Below, one piece after another: positions 36,612 to 48,798 of a DNA stretch of 64,000 nt. Under the pieces are notes generated by a model that had not been told where the DNA came from, ran no database searches, and saw only the letters and a program-made list of their open reading frames with translations. The stretch spans positions 17,349,021 to 17,413,020 of the forward strand of contig OX387602.1 of the NCBI GenBank assembly GCA_947568835.1. Reading direction: 5' to 3'. Each line of letters starts with the position of its first letter. Within the stretch, counting starts at the first letter, position 1. Position numbers and translations under genes: made by a program. The DNA is from Protonemura montana. Taxonomy: Eukaryota; Arthropoda; Insecta; Plecoptera; Nemouridae.

Positions 36612-38659
36612 AAGGGGTGGCTGCCCGCTTCTTGACAAACTCACAACAAGAAATGTTTATAATAAAACACATCGCTATCAGTGGCGTGCCGCTTAACCCA
36701 AAGTGATTCCCCTAAACGAACAAAAAAATCTTAAAACCAGCGAGAAAAACAAATTCGTAGTTTTCCGGCTCTCTGGGCTTGTTACATTGCGTTTTATTTG
36801 TTCTTTTCTTCTTGGTCACTCGGTTTCTGAAATATTTATTATTATTTTAGATTTTATTATATAGTCTATTTTGAGTCATTGCTAGATTATTTTGCGTGCG
36901 TGGACGTTTGTAGAATAGATTGATACTTCATTGTTAAGAAACTGTTTTCCAAGGTCATCTCTTTTAAACCTCTATGAAAGTTTAACAACGTTCATGCTAC
37001 ATTTACAGGCTCGTTCCTCTCATCAGCACTTGTTATCTGTTTTATCCAAGTAAAAGATTGGTAAAAGAACTTGCAACTCGTCGGTGCACCACTGTCCACA
37101 TATCGCTTCGCCGTGCAGTGGAGGCGAAACAAAGTTTTATTTCAAACGCGACGTGAAGGCGACATCGGATGTCAGGAAACGGCAATAATGTTAAATCAGA
37201 TTCTCGATTAGAATTGTCTGTAGGAAGTAGCGCGACAACTCATTTCGTATGGGCTCCGCTGCGTCCCGTGCGGCGTTGTCCACATTTCCAGCTTGCAAAG
37301 CAGTTAAATCATGATACAACGAAATGTTTTCGCCCACGTTTTGCCTCTTTTCGTGTGCGCAAATCGAACAAAACTTAACTAGGACACCAAGTTAGTTTGC
37401 TAAGCCGCAAATTGTCCTGAAGTTAACTCATTAAATCCGTAGTGAGTACCATGTTAGTGCCATTAAGTTGTCACTGCTCATTCTGCTATGCTGTTACAGA
37501 GTGTAATGCACTGCTATGTATTTCATCAATCCACGCTCGACATAGTGCACCGTGAGTAGCGCACGCGGATAAAACGGGGTTATAGAAAGGGGTGGCTTAG
37601 TATGGCGTTCTGTTTTATTTCACCTCTACTTCCAATTACACGCATCGTGGTTTATGAGCTGTTTTCCGTTCAGTTACCGCGAACGGTGTTAAAATCCGGC
37701 CAACAGTACCCGTTCAGGTAGTGCAACTGTTACTGCACGTGTACGGCATTACGTTCACAGCCGCCGAACTATTGTTACTGTCGCTGTTACTTTCATGTAC
37801 TAATTAATTATCCGTGACTTTATTTTAGAGCGATTTTAGAGCCACAAATAGTTCTATGGCAAACACTATTCGCATTCATCCAGCCATCTTGCTCACCTAT
37901 AAATCAAGCGCTAGGTAACATCTTAGAATTAATAAGAGCCTTTTCTCCTTGGCGTTATTATCTAGATAAATCTGTCATCTCCCTTTAGACCGAGTATTTG
38001 ATGAGATTGCTGCCTATAATAGTCTACGTTAATTCCTCATCCTCAGATTGGCAGTCATTAGCTTAGTACAAACTGGCGTGCATTCAGGGTGGGTTTTTGG
38101 GGGCATTGGTGGGTGACTTGTGGAGCGAACATGGCAATGGGGCAACATGGCTGGTTGGCTCCCGTTGCCTTGTGACTTGCCCGTCTGGCTAGTTTGCTCG
38201 ACTCTTTGGACCGCCAAACTCCAGCTTATTGACGCTTTGGACGGCGGCTTGTAGTGGAGGTGCCGAGTTATATCGAAATGTCGGGAAATTACTGGCATTT
38301 AGCTTTTCTTACATTTAATAGCCCACTTAAATGTCGTAGTAAACATTTTTCATCTTGATTTTACAAGGAGCTCTTTGTGGAAATTACACTTTTAAAAGTC
38401 AGTAACACTAAAAAAAAAGGAACTCACCCTATTTTAGAGAAAAACTTTGAAAAAAGTCTATAAAATTTTCACGGCGACAAGAATACTCAGAAATGTCTCA
38501 TTTATCGTCAAACTTTTTAATTCTTGCGATGTGTAAAACCTGGGGGGATGTTTTCCTTCAAGCCGGCTTTGCGACACCTGCCATTAATCATTCTCCGCCG
38601 CGCTCTTTCATTCGACGGCTTGGGTGCCAGTTGAGCCCATGGGCTCAGATAATGTCGCC

Positions 38660-38711
38660 CGGTTCCGTCGACCGGTTCCATCAGACGGTTCCATCAGACG
38701 GTTCCATCTGC
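38660..38711. repeat. 13-bp tandem repeat, four copies
   Basis: CGGTTCC recurs at 38660, 38673, 38686 and 38699, with the full unit CGGTTCCATCAGA in the middle copies. It is a small minisatellite in GC-rich sequence. Confidence 0.9.
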
Positions 38712-41700
38712 GTTCATGCGCTGGCGTAATGCGTGCACATTCCATTAAGCACGAAGCCGTTGCCGCGAGTTGATCGTAGTTACTTACACAATGACTCGGA
38801 ACTCGGGAGTGGGCCCCATTGCTGCAACGGGAATTAATTGTGCCCCTAACCGATAGGCTACTCGGCCGGCCGGGCTGGGTCGGGCCAACCACCCATAACG
38901 CCCATTCGCCCCGGCAGCCTCGCCAGTAATTTCGTTTCTGCTTTTGGCCACATCTCGCCTTATTTTGGATTTGCATTCAAGTTATTGTACAGCACTCCAT
39001 GGGTCTTTATACGCATTATAATTGGAACCGAAAGTGTTTATGACTAAGCTTTGAATAATAAGTAGTTATATACTGTGCGATACAAAAGTGTAAAGCTGTT
39101 ACACTATAGAAGTCGAGAGTGGCCTGGCTGCAGGGTATTGTTTGTTCGACTCTGCAGGATTATTAAGGGAACAATAACGGAAGGGGTTGGGAATTTGTTA
39201 ATATTTCCTGGGAAATTCTTGTTAAAAGGAAAGCTACCATAGAACTGTGTTGTTTTGTTTCCGACCTAATGTATTGACAAAGAATTCATAAAAGAAAAAA
39301 ATGGATCAAAATTAAATACTGTTTATACCTTGTTAAGTGGGGCTAAATTAACTCTGCCCGGTGTTTCGGAGTTCAACGGATACCCGAAGTACATATACCC
39401 ACTTACTTCTGGTGCCTCGGTGGTTGAGTGGGCATTTAATTGAAACCGACATTAAATGTTCATAACCCCTCGTATAATTAGCCCTGTGTACCGCCCTCGT
39501 AAACAAGATTAAAACTCTACTCTCCACCGAATAGCGGCTGAAGTAATGAAAGAAACTCAGGTCTCAATCATTTAGTCCAACATACAATTTCGCATCGTTT
39601 GGCGGAAAGTAATAAAGCAGCATCGGATCGGTCGTTATTGTTTAAGCGTCCGCCGAGCTAGGTCGCCCGCTCGCTGTTCAGGGAGATTGTCTTCCCTGCA
39701 GTTGCCGCGCTCTGCTCCGTTGGCTCCCATCTTCATGACCAGGGCATGGACCAGGGTTTGCACTCGTACGTTAGGGACCAACGGGGAAAATTCTGTAGGT
39801 AATACAACTAGCCAATTTCCGGGAGCCAGTGACCCGGAAATACGGAGCTGCGCTGTGCAGGCTTTCTGCTTCTTTATTCCACGACTAAGGCAAACGAAAT
39901 TTCGCTGTGGGCAGAATGGAGTCATCTGCTGGGATGTTGTGCGCTCGCTCAATTCTCGTCCTTGGCTCTGCGACAAGATGAGGCTGCCTTCTTAATGCAT
40001 TTAGATGTCACATTGCAGGCATAGGTACTACGACTAAGTAAGCAACTTGACTCGGAATTCATCTGGAACTCATGGGGATGCTAGGGGATTGCCGATGTTG
40101 CCAGCGAGTCCACGAGTGCCTGGATCGTGTATCCTCGGAAAATATCAAGGAAGTAATAGGTCCTTGTTAAATAGATTTAGTACGGAGATTTATAGGTAGA
40201 TGAACAAAGTTGACATTAATTAAGGGAATATTATAATAAGTCTACTCGGTAGTGAAATAATTAATTTTCAGAATGCCTGGATTTTGTATACGCACCCGAA
40301 AGTTTCTCTATCAAATAAAACAATCAAAGAAGACAACTTTTGTTGAAGATGTGATTACATTAACTGATGGGAATGCGATTAAAAAGTTCCGATAATAAAA
40401 TCTACGCAAATAAGTTTATCCAGCTCGTCGGGAGAAGGGGAGAGAGTTTTCCACGAGCGGCGTTGATTTCACTGCACACCAATGCCGATCAAATTAGTAG
40501 GGAAATTAGCTCGGCCTGCACTTTCCTGTTTTGCTTACTCAAATGTCTTCTTTTAAATGCTCGACTGAACTGAATTTTCTTCCATTGTGTCTCGTTATTG
40601 TCTTCGCAATTAAGAATTATTTTTTAATTGCTTCCCTACGATTTTGTTAAAATTGTCTTAAACATTTTCGACAAGGATTCCTTTGCCGCATCGTAATAAG
40701 ACTGCACCTATACCAAAGACTACATACCAAGAGAACTGCGCTCAACAACCCCAAGGTACCGAACGCCGTAGTTAATTGGCTAAGTAATAATTGGAATTCG
40801 AAATTGAATTGAATATCACCTTGGCGATAGGATGTCAAAGGCTAGCTGGCGCCGCTCGCCGAGAAGCCATTGAATTGATAATCGCCGTTCACGACTCACC
40901 TCGCTCCTCCTCACGCTCGTTAGCGACGCGTTCGTCTTGCACCCCACTAGCACCTAATTTCCACGATCGGCATCCATCATAACAAACGCATCGCAATCGG
41001 GACACTCGCGCCCAGAGCCCTAATGGCTCGGATTAGTACTACCCGCTGATTGTAAATTCACACCGCAGTGGTTTTCCTTACTCGAGCGATTATGCTATCA
41101 CGTGACTTCTCGACCAATTCTAACCACGACGCCTAACCCGTTTTTGAGGTGGTTTCCAACCCCCCCGTCGTTCCCGCGCCCAAGCCGCCTCACCTCTTAC
41201 CTCACGGTGTCGCCGTACCCGAAAACTCTTAATAACGATATTAATGGGCCGACGCCCGCTCGAATATTAAACGTGTGCCTGTATGTATGCATAACAATGC
41301 TTTCCGAAGAATGTTAGGAGCACGCGCGTACCGGCAGGTGGGGAAAAGTGGGCCTGTACGCGGCGTTTGCTACCAGACTGGATAATGGGAAAGTTTAAAT
41401 ACAAACAACGGGATTCCTGTAGCCTTGTTTAGGTGCGCGCTTCTTGCAGTTGGCTGTGATGTGTGTAATTGTCGATCGCACTAGTGAACGATTTCGTGAT
41501 GGTCCCAGGTTGTCTTTATACGTGTTTTACTGCAGATGGTTTTTTTTTTTTTTTCAATCGGTGTTTTGACCATAAACCTTCCCAGTTCAGACCCCGACGT
41601 AGTGTATTGATTCGGCACAATTCTATATCGTGCTGGCTGTATAGGATGAGGGAAAGAGCTTATGCCAAGCTTATAGTTTAAGCTTAGCTTGTTTTTCACT

Positions 41701-44700
41701 GTTCAATGGCCAAAATTATTGTTCGCTTTTCTATACTCGACCTGAGAAGCTTATATAGAAAATGCTGGCAAAGTTTGTTCGCCATGTCACGGGACGCGTT
41801 GCTTGCGTCCATTTCATCCCAGTCTGCTGCACACCTCCCCACTATGAGCGCACATTACAGCAGCATTCGAGCCGACGCGGGTCTCCGACTGAACCAGGAG
41901 TGGAGGAATTACTTCAGCGGCAATGATTTATCGCACAAAACTTTAATCACAATCACAATGCATCATATTCCAAACCTCTTATCGGGGAGATGTTTAACGA
42001 AGCACGTATCAAGGAAGATTGGTCATTTAAAACTATGCGCATTTGTTTTGACGATCTTCTTTATATGGGTTGCAGTAAAATTGAGTGGCTATTTTGTTGT
42101 TTCCAATACGAACGCTAAGCAATTTTCGTTTATTTTGTCCCGTTCGATTTTGAATTTAAAGCTCTAGCTTACAGGGCAACCCTCTCGAGGCAGTCATAGC
42201 TAGCCAACATTTTCTTTCACCTCCGCTAGCAAAGTCGCGTGGAAAACTTGTGAAAAGTTTGAGTGCGTGCGATATGTTCGCCAAATCGTTTATGCGTGCC
42301 ACTTGGCCATGACACGTCTGCTCCTGATCTCTCCATTGAGAATGCGTGCCGCGTGTGTGCGTGTTGCGTGTCATCTGATTGACTAATCCGATGTTTTACC
42401 CAAACGTTCGCTGCGGTGGCATCCATCCGCCATGTGATTTATTACGCTCTTTATTGGTGGGCCTTGCCTCGAGGTGTCACTCGTCGATTAATGAACGTCA
42501 CTTGTGTGTTTTGCTGTGACTTGTCCCGATGTACTCCAGACCCCCCCGTTCACCGTCCCGTGCCCCGACACGACCCACCCAGTTTATTGGAGCCGGAGTC
42601 TCGATCTGTTCCCAATCGTCTACGGATCATCCGTAAAACGTCTCCGCTCTCGAGTGTTTTCAATTTGAACCGTTTCCTTGTTTTATTGTTATTCTCTCAG
42701 CAAGTCTGACGGTCTACCCCAGCAGCTCCCCCGAAGCGATTTGCTTCTAATATGGCAAATTCCACACATTTTGAAGGCGCGGAAAGAAAATGCTGGAGAT
42801 CACACAAATAAAAAAAGGAAAAGTCTAAACGTGCGGCGAGAAAGGAATATTTTCAGCCGGCTCTGCAGCTCTCGCGGTTTACTCCTTCCGCCCTGGTCGA
42901 CCCATCCCTGTCCCGGTCCCGGCCTCGGTTCGCTTAAGTTTCCTAGTTACGCCGGGCGGGCTGGCGGGATGAAATGGCGATGGGAATTGCTTTTCCCGCT
43001 CGCTTCGATTCTTCCGCCTAAAGTTATCGAACGCTAGAATGATTTGCTAGGCTGATAATAATCAACCCAGGGCTGCAGCGTCGCGGTCTCATCTCGATCT
43101 AGATTTGAAATTCCGCAACTGTGAAAGTGAAATGCTGATTCGCCGTAAATGGTTAAAGTGTGCCAATCAAACAGTTCCCTACCGACGAAGCTCATGTTAC
43201 GCTTCTCTTTGCGAAGGGTCTCTTTTCAATTTAGGTAAAATAACTTGAATTTTTATCACTTTCCTTCTCCTGGCGGCTTGGAGTTTCTTTATACGTGGCG
43301 CATCGGTGGAGGCGCCTTTGCTTTTTGCATTAAACAAAGAGCTCTTGCTGCTTTAGTCCGACAAAAGAGAGCCGAATCATCCGCGCCCTCTTCGTTATTT
43401 ATCGCAAGGTATATCTTGTAATTATATAAATCGAGGGGAAGCGTCTCCCCGGGCTAACAAATGATCTGGCCCGATGTGATTGTGATATGAACGTGGTGGT
43501 AATAAGTTGGCTTCCATTTATCGGCGACCTGCTTTTGAGCTTGTTCTCGGTCGGGGCCCGGGTCCCGGGACTCGAGAGCCGCGAGGGATGGTAGGCCATC
43601 GCGCAAGAGAAATTGCCGCCGCCACCACCGCTCTCCCAACGCCGGGGTCCAGCTACCCCGACTCCAGCGTTTCCTCGGCCCGTACATTCCTAGGAAAGAG
43701 TTTTTTTTCCCTACCGGTGCTAGATCCCCAGATTTCTGCCTGCTTTTCACTTTTATTTTATCGCACAAACGTGTAGCAGAGTAATGGCAGGACGTTTTTT
43801 TGTCTCATGTACTACACAATATACTATACATCAACTTGTTACGTACTCCAATGTTCTTGTGCTTTTTACTTAGCTTTTTCTGTCCTGGAAACTGAGCACC
43901 GCACAGAATACGCAAACGTTTCAAATAACCATCAAGATGTTATTGTGAACGTCAGTTTGTCTCGTGGGAGAGTTTGTCGTAACAGCCTCTCTTAAATGCT
44001 GGCCGATGTAAATTTGGACAAACCCAGTTTGTTGCCGGCAGCCGTCGGTTGCCGCGTTGAATGTACCTAGAGCTCAACCCTGCTGCAGCAGCTAGCTCAG
44101 GGCTCGAGATAATATATGAGCGACCTGCTAAAGTAGAACTCTAACAGCGCTAACTTCTTTTGTAATGCTTCAGGGAGAAAGAAAGCTTGGAGTGGAGAAG
44201 GAGCGAAAAAGTTTTTAATGTCGTGGACATTTTTACAAACGACTTTTGACTCTCGGCGTCTGCCCAGCCATTTCCGAGAGGAATTAACTTCCTTCGGCTC
44301 GACTGCCAAATCCCTTATCTCACTTTGTCTTGCTTCCTCATTTTCTCATTTTTTTATCACTTCTATCATTACTTTACCTTCATTTCTTCTCACGATTTAT
44401 CGGTTTCGTACAACCGCAATGGAGTTACAACGTTTTGAGTCAAGCGATCAGAAAAATTGTTGTTTGGTGCAAATTTAAAATATTTTTCCTTATTTATAAT
44501 CCCTGAGAGACCTCTTCGAAAGTTTTTTTTTATAAATGAATAAATAATTACGAAGCCCCTGTTCATTAAAACTCATCTTACATCAACTAATTCTCCGAGC
44601 TGAGATTATTTCAGTGAACTGAAAGACCTGATTATCTATAAGACTGTTGGATGCTAAATGAAAGAATTCGCTGCCCTATTCGCCTTCGTTTTGATGCAAA

Positions 44701-45544
44701 GAGTAAATAATGTTACCACTCTCAACTTGCAACGATGATAATAAATGGCGAGTCTGATTAACTTACATCTTATATATACTCCCAAGAAAGCGCCATCGTG
44801 TTTGATGACGTCAGAATGTGGCCCTCCCCAGACATCATAGCGATTTTCGATCCACAGGGTTACTGTTGACCCCATTTTGGTCATTAACCACCGCAAAATT
44901 CATCAATATTTTAAAATAACACTCTCCAGCTTCACCAGAGTGTTTGCGGTTACCATAAATATCGCAGTTCATTTGTATAATATCGATAGAACCATGAATA
45001 AATGTTGCTCCTTTTGAGGTTAATAGTTTCTACGCTCGCGGAGATATTGATGATTATAGAGTCCCAGCTGCAATTCGGTGCAATTTCCCATCCTTTCATC
45101 CTTTCTGCTTCAGAAGACGGCAAATGTTAGTTTCCAAACCAGAATTACGAGAACCGCGAGCAATGGCCGCCGCGTTGCCTGCTTGCCCGCTGCAGGCCCA
45201 CTTCATTAGGTTCATATCCTCCAGGTGACACAATGCGCGACGCTTTCGCCGGGCGGTGTCACGACGCCGACGTCGAGATACTCTTCACATTTCAAAGCAT
45301 TTCTTCTGCGTGACTGATCGCGACGGGAGAATATTAAACGTGGATCGTAGGTTTGCGTGGGTTTTCACACCTGCGCGTAAACAATGGCAGGCGACGGGAG
45401 CACAGGGTGCACTTGACATCTGCATCGTCGCTGGGAAATAGTTTGGGTTTAGTTTTTGTTTACTTAAGTATAAATAATATGATGTGCGTATCATTAAGAT
45501 TTCATTTCTTGACGGATAATTATTTATTTTTATATATCACGTCT

Positions 45545-45552
45545 CCTAGATA
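45545..45552. repeat. Left 8-bp target-site duplication (CCTAGATA)
   Basis: CCTAGATA directly precedes the CAG of the left terminal repeat and is repeated exactly at 47340-47347, directly after the right terminal repeat. Eight bp is the target-site size of hAT transposons. Confidence 0.85.
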
Positions 45553-45649
45553 CAGTGGCGGCTGGTGAGAAGTTTAGGTGCCGGGGCAAAGATAAAAACA
45601 AATTATGGTGAAGGGTGGTCGAAGAAAAATGGGGGTTTGGTAGGTGTAG

Positions 45650-45665
45650 CCCCCCCCCCCCCCCC
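45650..45665 (-). repeat. Poly-C run, C16, inside the hAT element
   Basis: Sixteen C lie about 100 bp inside the left end of the transposon, preceded by GGGGGTTTGGTAGGTGTAG. Being inside a mobile element, this homopolymer could be multiplied with it. Confidence 0.95.
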
Positions 45666-46032
45666 ATAAAAAATACTGGGTCCGATGATATTTTAGGAGA
45701 ACATCTATACACTTTAAGAATATTTTGGGATAGGAAACCCATCTAAAAAATCCAAATTAGCAAATAAGACGCCAAACCCCGGATTAATAAATTACCAACA
45801 GTAACACGTTTTTTGTTTTCGATTTTTTTAAAACCATATCGTATAAATATTCATTTGAGTTCTAAATCTATATTCTTATTATAATCAGATAAATGCAACG
45901 AGCGGGAGTGGGCATGCCTATATGCCGTTTACTACAGGCACGAAGCCTGCTGCTTGAAAGCATGGGAGACGGAAAACACACACTCAGCTGCGGAAATTGG
46001 ATATCTCTGCTATGAAACTCTCGTTTTTGTAG

Positions 46033-46180
46033 TTTTAGATCCACAGTATTTTAGCTAATGCTTCAAGCTTCAATTTGATATCAAACTCAATCGTTTTGGC
46101 TGAATTTTAAGCAGGCATTCGAAGCATGGAAGGATCTGTTGATATTACTCGGCTACCGCCGTGAGCCGACGTTTTCACCC
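46033..46180 (+). repeat. Internal direct repeat, copy A, left of the minisatellite
   Basis: The 46033-46133 part resembles 46869-46971 on the other side of the minisatellite (shared anchors TTTTAGATC, TTAGC..GCTTC.AG, CAAT.., GAAGCAT). The 46136-46180 part (CTGTTGATATTAC.C..CT then GACGTTTTC) resembles 47143-47190. The duplicated blocks are well diverged. Confidence 0.6.
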
Positions 46181-46778
46181 GCAGCGGACGAGGCTTGCTC
46201 TGGCAGGCATCAGACGAGGCTTGCTCTGGCAGGCAGCAGACGAGGCTTGCTCTGGCAGGCATCAGACGAGGCTTGCTCTGGCAGGCAGCAGACGAGGCTT
46301 GCTCTGGCAGGCAGCGGACGAGGCTTGCTCTGGCAGGCAGCAGACGAGGCTTGCTCTGGCAGGCAGCAGACGAGGCTTGCTCTGGCAGGCAGCAGACGAG
46401 GCTTGCTCTGGCAGGCAGCGGACGAGGCTTGCTCTGGCAGGCATCAGACGAGGCTTGCTCTGGCAGGCAGCAGACGAGGCTTGCTCTGGCAGGCAGCGGA
46501 CGAGGCTTGCTCTGGCAGGCAGCGGACGAGGCTTGCTCTGGCAGGCATCAGACGAGGCTTGCTCTGGCAGGCAGCGGACGAGGCTTGCTCTGGCAGGCAG
46601 CGGACGAGGCTTGCTCTGGCAGGCAGCGGACGAGGCTTGCTCTGGCAGGCAGCGGACGAGGCTTGCTCTGGCAGGCAGCAGACGAGGCTTGCTCTGACAG
46701 GCAGCGGACGAGGCTTGCTCTGGCAAGCAGTGGACGAGGCCTGCTCTGGCAGGCAGCGGACGGGGCTTGCTCTGGTAG
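46181..46778. repeat. 26-bp minisatellite, 23 copies, inside the hAT element
   Basis: Twenty-three uninterrupted 26-bp units run with no length change. Each starts GCAGCRGAC or GCATCAGAC and continues GAGGCTTGCTCTGGCAG. The first 19 copies vary almost only at unit positions 4 and 6, giving three types (GCAGCA, GCAGCG, GCATCA); copies 20-23 carry extra substitutions, as expected at an array edge. Since 26 is not a multiple of 3 and the unit has no stops, all three forward frames and the reverse frames are open across the array, creating spurious frames of up to 217 codons. These are not genes: they lack a terminus of their own and change frame at every unit. Confidence 0.97.
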
Positions 46779-46868
46779 CGAAAGTCTTGTAGGCCGGCAG
46801 ACGAGCATACATGCGGCTAGAGTTAATTGAGTAACGAAAACCTTTACTAAGTAATTTTAGTTTTTTTA

Positions 46869-47210
46869 TTTTTAGATCTGTTCGTTTTTAGCGAAAGCTT
46901 CGAGATGTAAGTCTGTACCAATTTCAATATATTTGGTACATTTTTGGCCCAGTATTTGAAGCATTTAAGTAAAAGAATTCGACGTTAAGTCGAAGTTTGC
47001 AAGATTTTTAACTAGCTTGATATAAAAAAATCTGTTTTGGGGCTTCATTAATAAAGCTTACTTAAACGGACTTAACTCCGGTCAAATATTTGCTCAGACT
47101 CTCGTATTTTTAATCATCTGATTTCGCAAATAAACCGCCTTTCTGTTGATATTACGCAACTGCCACCGAGATCGACGACGTTTTCGCTGTTGTCTTTCAA
47201 CCGCAGAGAC
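46869..47210 (+). repeat. Internal direct repeat, copy B, right of the minisatellite
   Basis: Diverged counterpart of the block left of the array: TTTTTAGATCTG to GAAGCATTTAAG matches copy A, and CTGTTGATATTACGCAACTG to ACGTTTTCGC at 47143-47190 matches 46136-46176. After the second match both copies reach an (A/C)CCGCAG sequence, the point where the minisatellite starts in copy A. Confidence 0.55.
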
Positions 47211-47339
47211 CGCAGAGTTACCTTGAAAACCTGTCTCAAGACGATTATTTATCAAGCCAAAATTTAAAATTATAATACATCACAAAATTATTATTACTTT
47301 TTTTCTTTTCTCTGGCCGTGCCCTGACGAGCCGCTTCTG

Positions 47340-47347
47340 CCTAGATA
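47340..47347. repeat. Right 8-bp target-site duplication (CCTAGATA)
   Basis: Exact copy of 45545-45552, directly after the terminal CTG of the transposon. Confidence 0.85.
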
Positions 47348-48338
47348 TATCATGCTGTGGTAGTAGTTCTACACCACTTGGTGAGTTGTAGCCTCACACT
47401 GAAATTGCGCAAAGTGTAACGTATCACATTACCAACACAGTTTAATATTACGAATTAATGAAACTTGTGCATTTTTCCCTTATTGCTTATTTTTCACTCC
47501 CTTGAAAGTCTAGTGAGACCCTACTAAGATGTTGTCGGTATATTTTATTTTACTGAATGGTAACACCATTTTTTAATATTATTTTTATTGAATATCGTAT
47601 GTAGGTATAAGTACCTACTTTCGAAAGTCACAAGTGGGATATAAATGCGTTGGCCCAAACAAACGATGTATTTTAATTTCGAAGTAAATGCTCTCCGTGT
47701 AGTTCCAAGTCAAGGAACCCAGTTTATTAATTGTGTACCAGCCATTCTTATTTGCTAATTGCTAAGGGATGTATGTTTAGAGATCCTGATGACTGAGAAT
47801 AATGGAAAAAAGCAACAACTCTTATTACTCAAGAGGGATTTTACCGAGTTAGGTGTACTGTTTTTATTAATATTCATAAAACAACTGCTCAGTACCTACT
47901 CAGTTTGTTTTCATTTTATAGAACTACTTTAGACTTTAAGCGTATAGCACTATGCAGTTCTTCACATTAACACGAATTATTCTGACTGTATTTATTTCCT
48001 CTCTAAACTAGTCGGAATGGGCAAAGTTGCCGGCGTAATGATATTCAAGTCGCGTTAATGCCTTTGAATCTGTCGTGTGCGACCGTTGTGGGCAAACGGG
48101 GCAAACCCGGGCAAGCGACAATTGTATTTCTCTCGCTTCCTCTTGCGCATCTCCAGTTGCAACTCGGGTATGCTGTCTACTAGCGGACTCTGTAATAGGC
48201 CACTGTGTAAACACTTAGACCGGCCTCATGCTTCCCCTAAACCAACATGCTGTTAAGGAGAATCAGCTGGCCATCATATAGACTTTGGATGGGAAGTTTA
48301 CCCGGAATCACGATATCATTACACAAGCCCGAAATGTT

Positions 48339-48401
48339 GTACCAAGGAATGTTCTCAAGAATCCGGAGGGGACTGTAACATTTCTTGAGAACTTTCGGTA
48401 C
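48339..48401. repeat. Imperfect long hairpin
   Basis: GTTCTCAAGAA (48351-48361) pairs perfectly with TTCTTGAGAAC (48382-48392) around a 20-nt loop. After a small internal loop, GTACC (48339-48343) pairs with GGTAC (48397-48401). The total length of 63 nt is in the range of a small-RNA precursor, but outer pairing is poor and neither arm resembles a miRNA I know. Confidence 0.5.
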
Positions 48402-48778
48402 TTCTTACGTAGGGGGTTGAAATTAATCAGCGATGGTGGAAAAATTAGGTAAAATTAATTACTCTAGAGTTCTTGCTCTCTGTTTTTCTTCAATTCGCTA
48501 AAACTTCGATAATATGGCTCTCTGCTAATTCACTCATAAATCAGAAACTTCTCACATAACTTAAATCTGTATAGTAAAGTGCTCTGAAATAAAAACCTGT
48601 TCGCGTGATGAATGATAAGGGGTCGCCCTAGATGCCGTTTTGAAAATTGAAGTGCCAGTCAGAACGAAATTGGGGCAGATGCATCTCCATTTTGAAAACG
48701 CAGAAAATTTTACAGATCGAATATTATTTTTAAATAAACTGCGCGTATTTCTATTTGCATGTTTGATGGTAAAGAGGA

Positions 48779-48798
48779 GGGGGGGGGGGGGGGGGGGG
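48779..48798 (+). repeat. Poly-G run, G20
   Basis: Twenty G in an otherwise AT-rich neighbourhood, preceded by AAAGAGGA. The contrast with the local composition argues against a general GC-rich context as the cause. Confidence 0.95.

Larger units (their letters stand above)
22908..45544. other. Noncoding DNA, presumed downstream mib1 intron
   Basis: The next mib1 exon (SAMRVLLSKL..., then DDGYTALHLAALNNH) was looked for by eye and not found here or further right. Apart from the features listed separately, this is mixed unique sequence with AT-rich stretches containing TAATTA/TTAATTAA cores and several GC-rich islands (23340-23640, 28640-28700, 35040-35350, 42880-42990, 43540-43690). Open frames of up to 154 codons (for example the minus-strand one at 27950-28414) have no recognisable domain. 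Confidence 0.65.
45553..47339 (+). mobile_element. Non-autonomous hAT-type DNA transposon (1787 bp)
   Basis: The left end reads CAGTGGCGGCTGGTGAG and the reverse complement of the right end reads CAGAAGCGGCTCGTCAG; 13 of 17 positions match. Both ends are bordered by the identical octamer CCTAGATA. A CAG-initial inverted repeat plus an 8-bp duplication is the hAT pattern. No transposase frame is present: the interior holds a C16 run (45650-45665), a 26-bp minisatellite (46181-46778) and diverged direct repeats flanking it. The element therefore needs a transposase supplied in trans. The perfect target duplication but diverged ends suggest moderate age. The hAT subfamily cannot be named without a search, and orientation is arbitrary. 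Confidence 0.8.

Noticed and set aside
46139-46830. Open frames of 122-217 codons on both strands with 26-residue repeats
   Set aside because: They arise because the 26-bp minisatellite unit lacks stops in the frames concerned; three forward frames and reverse frames are open over the same bases, and the frame rotates with each unit.
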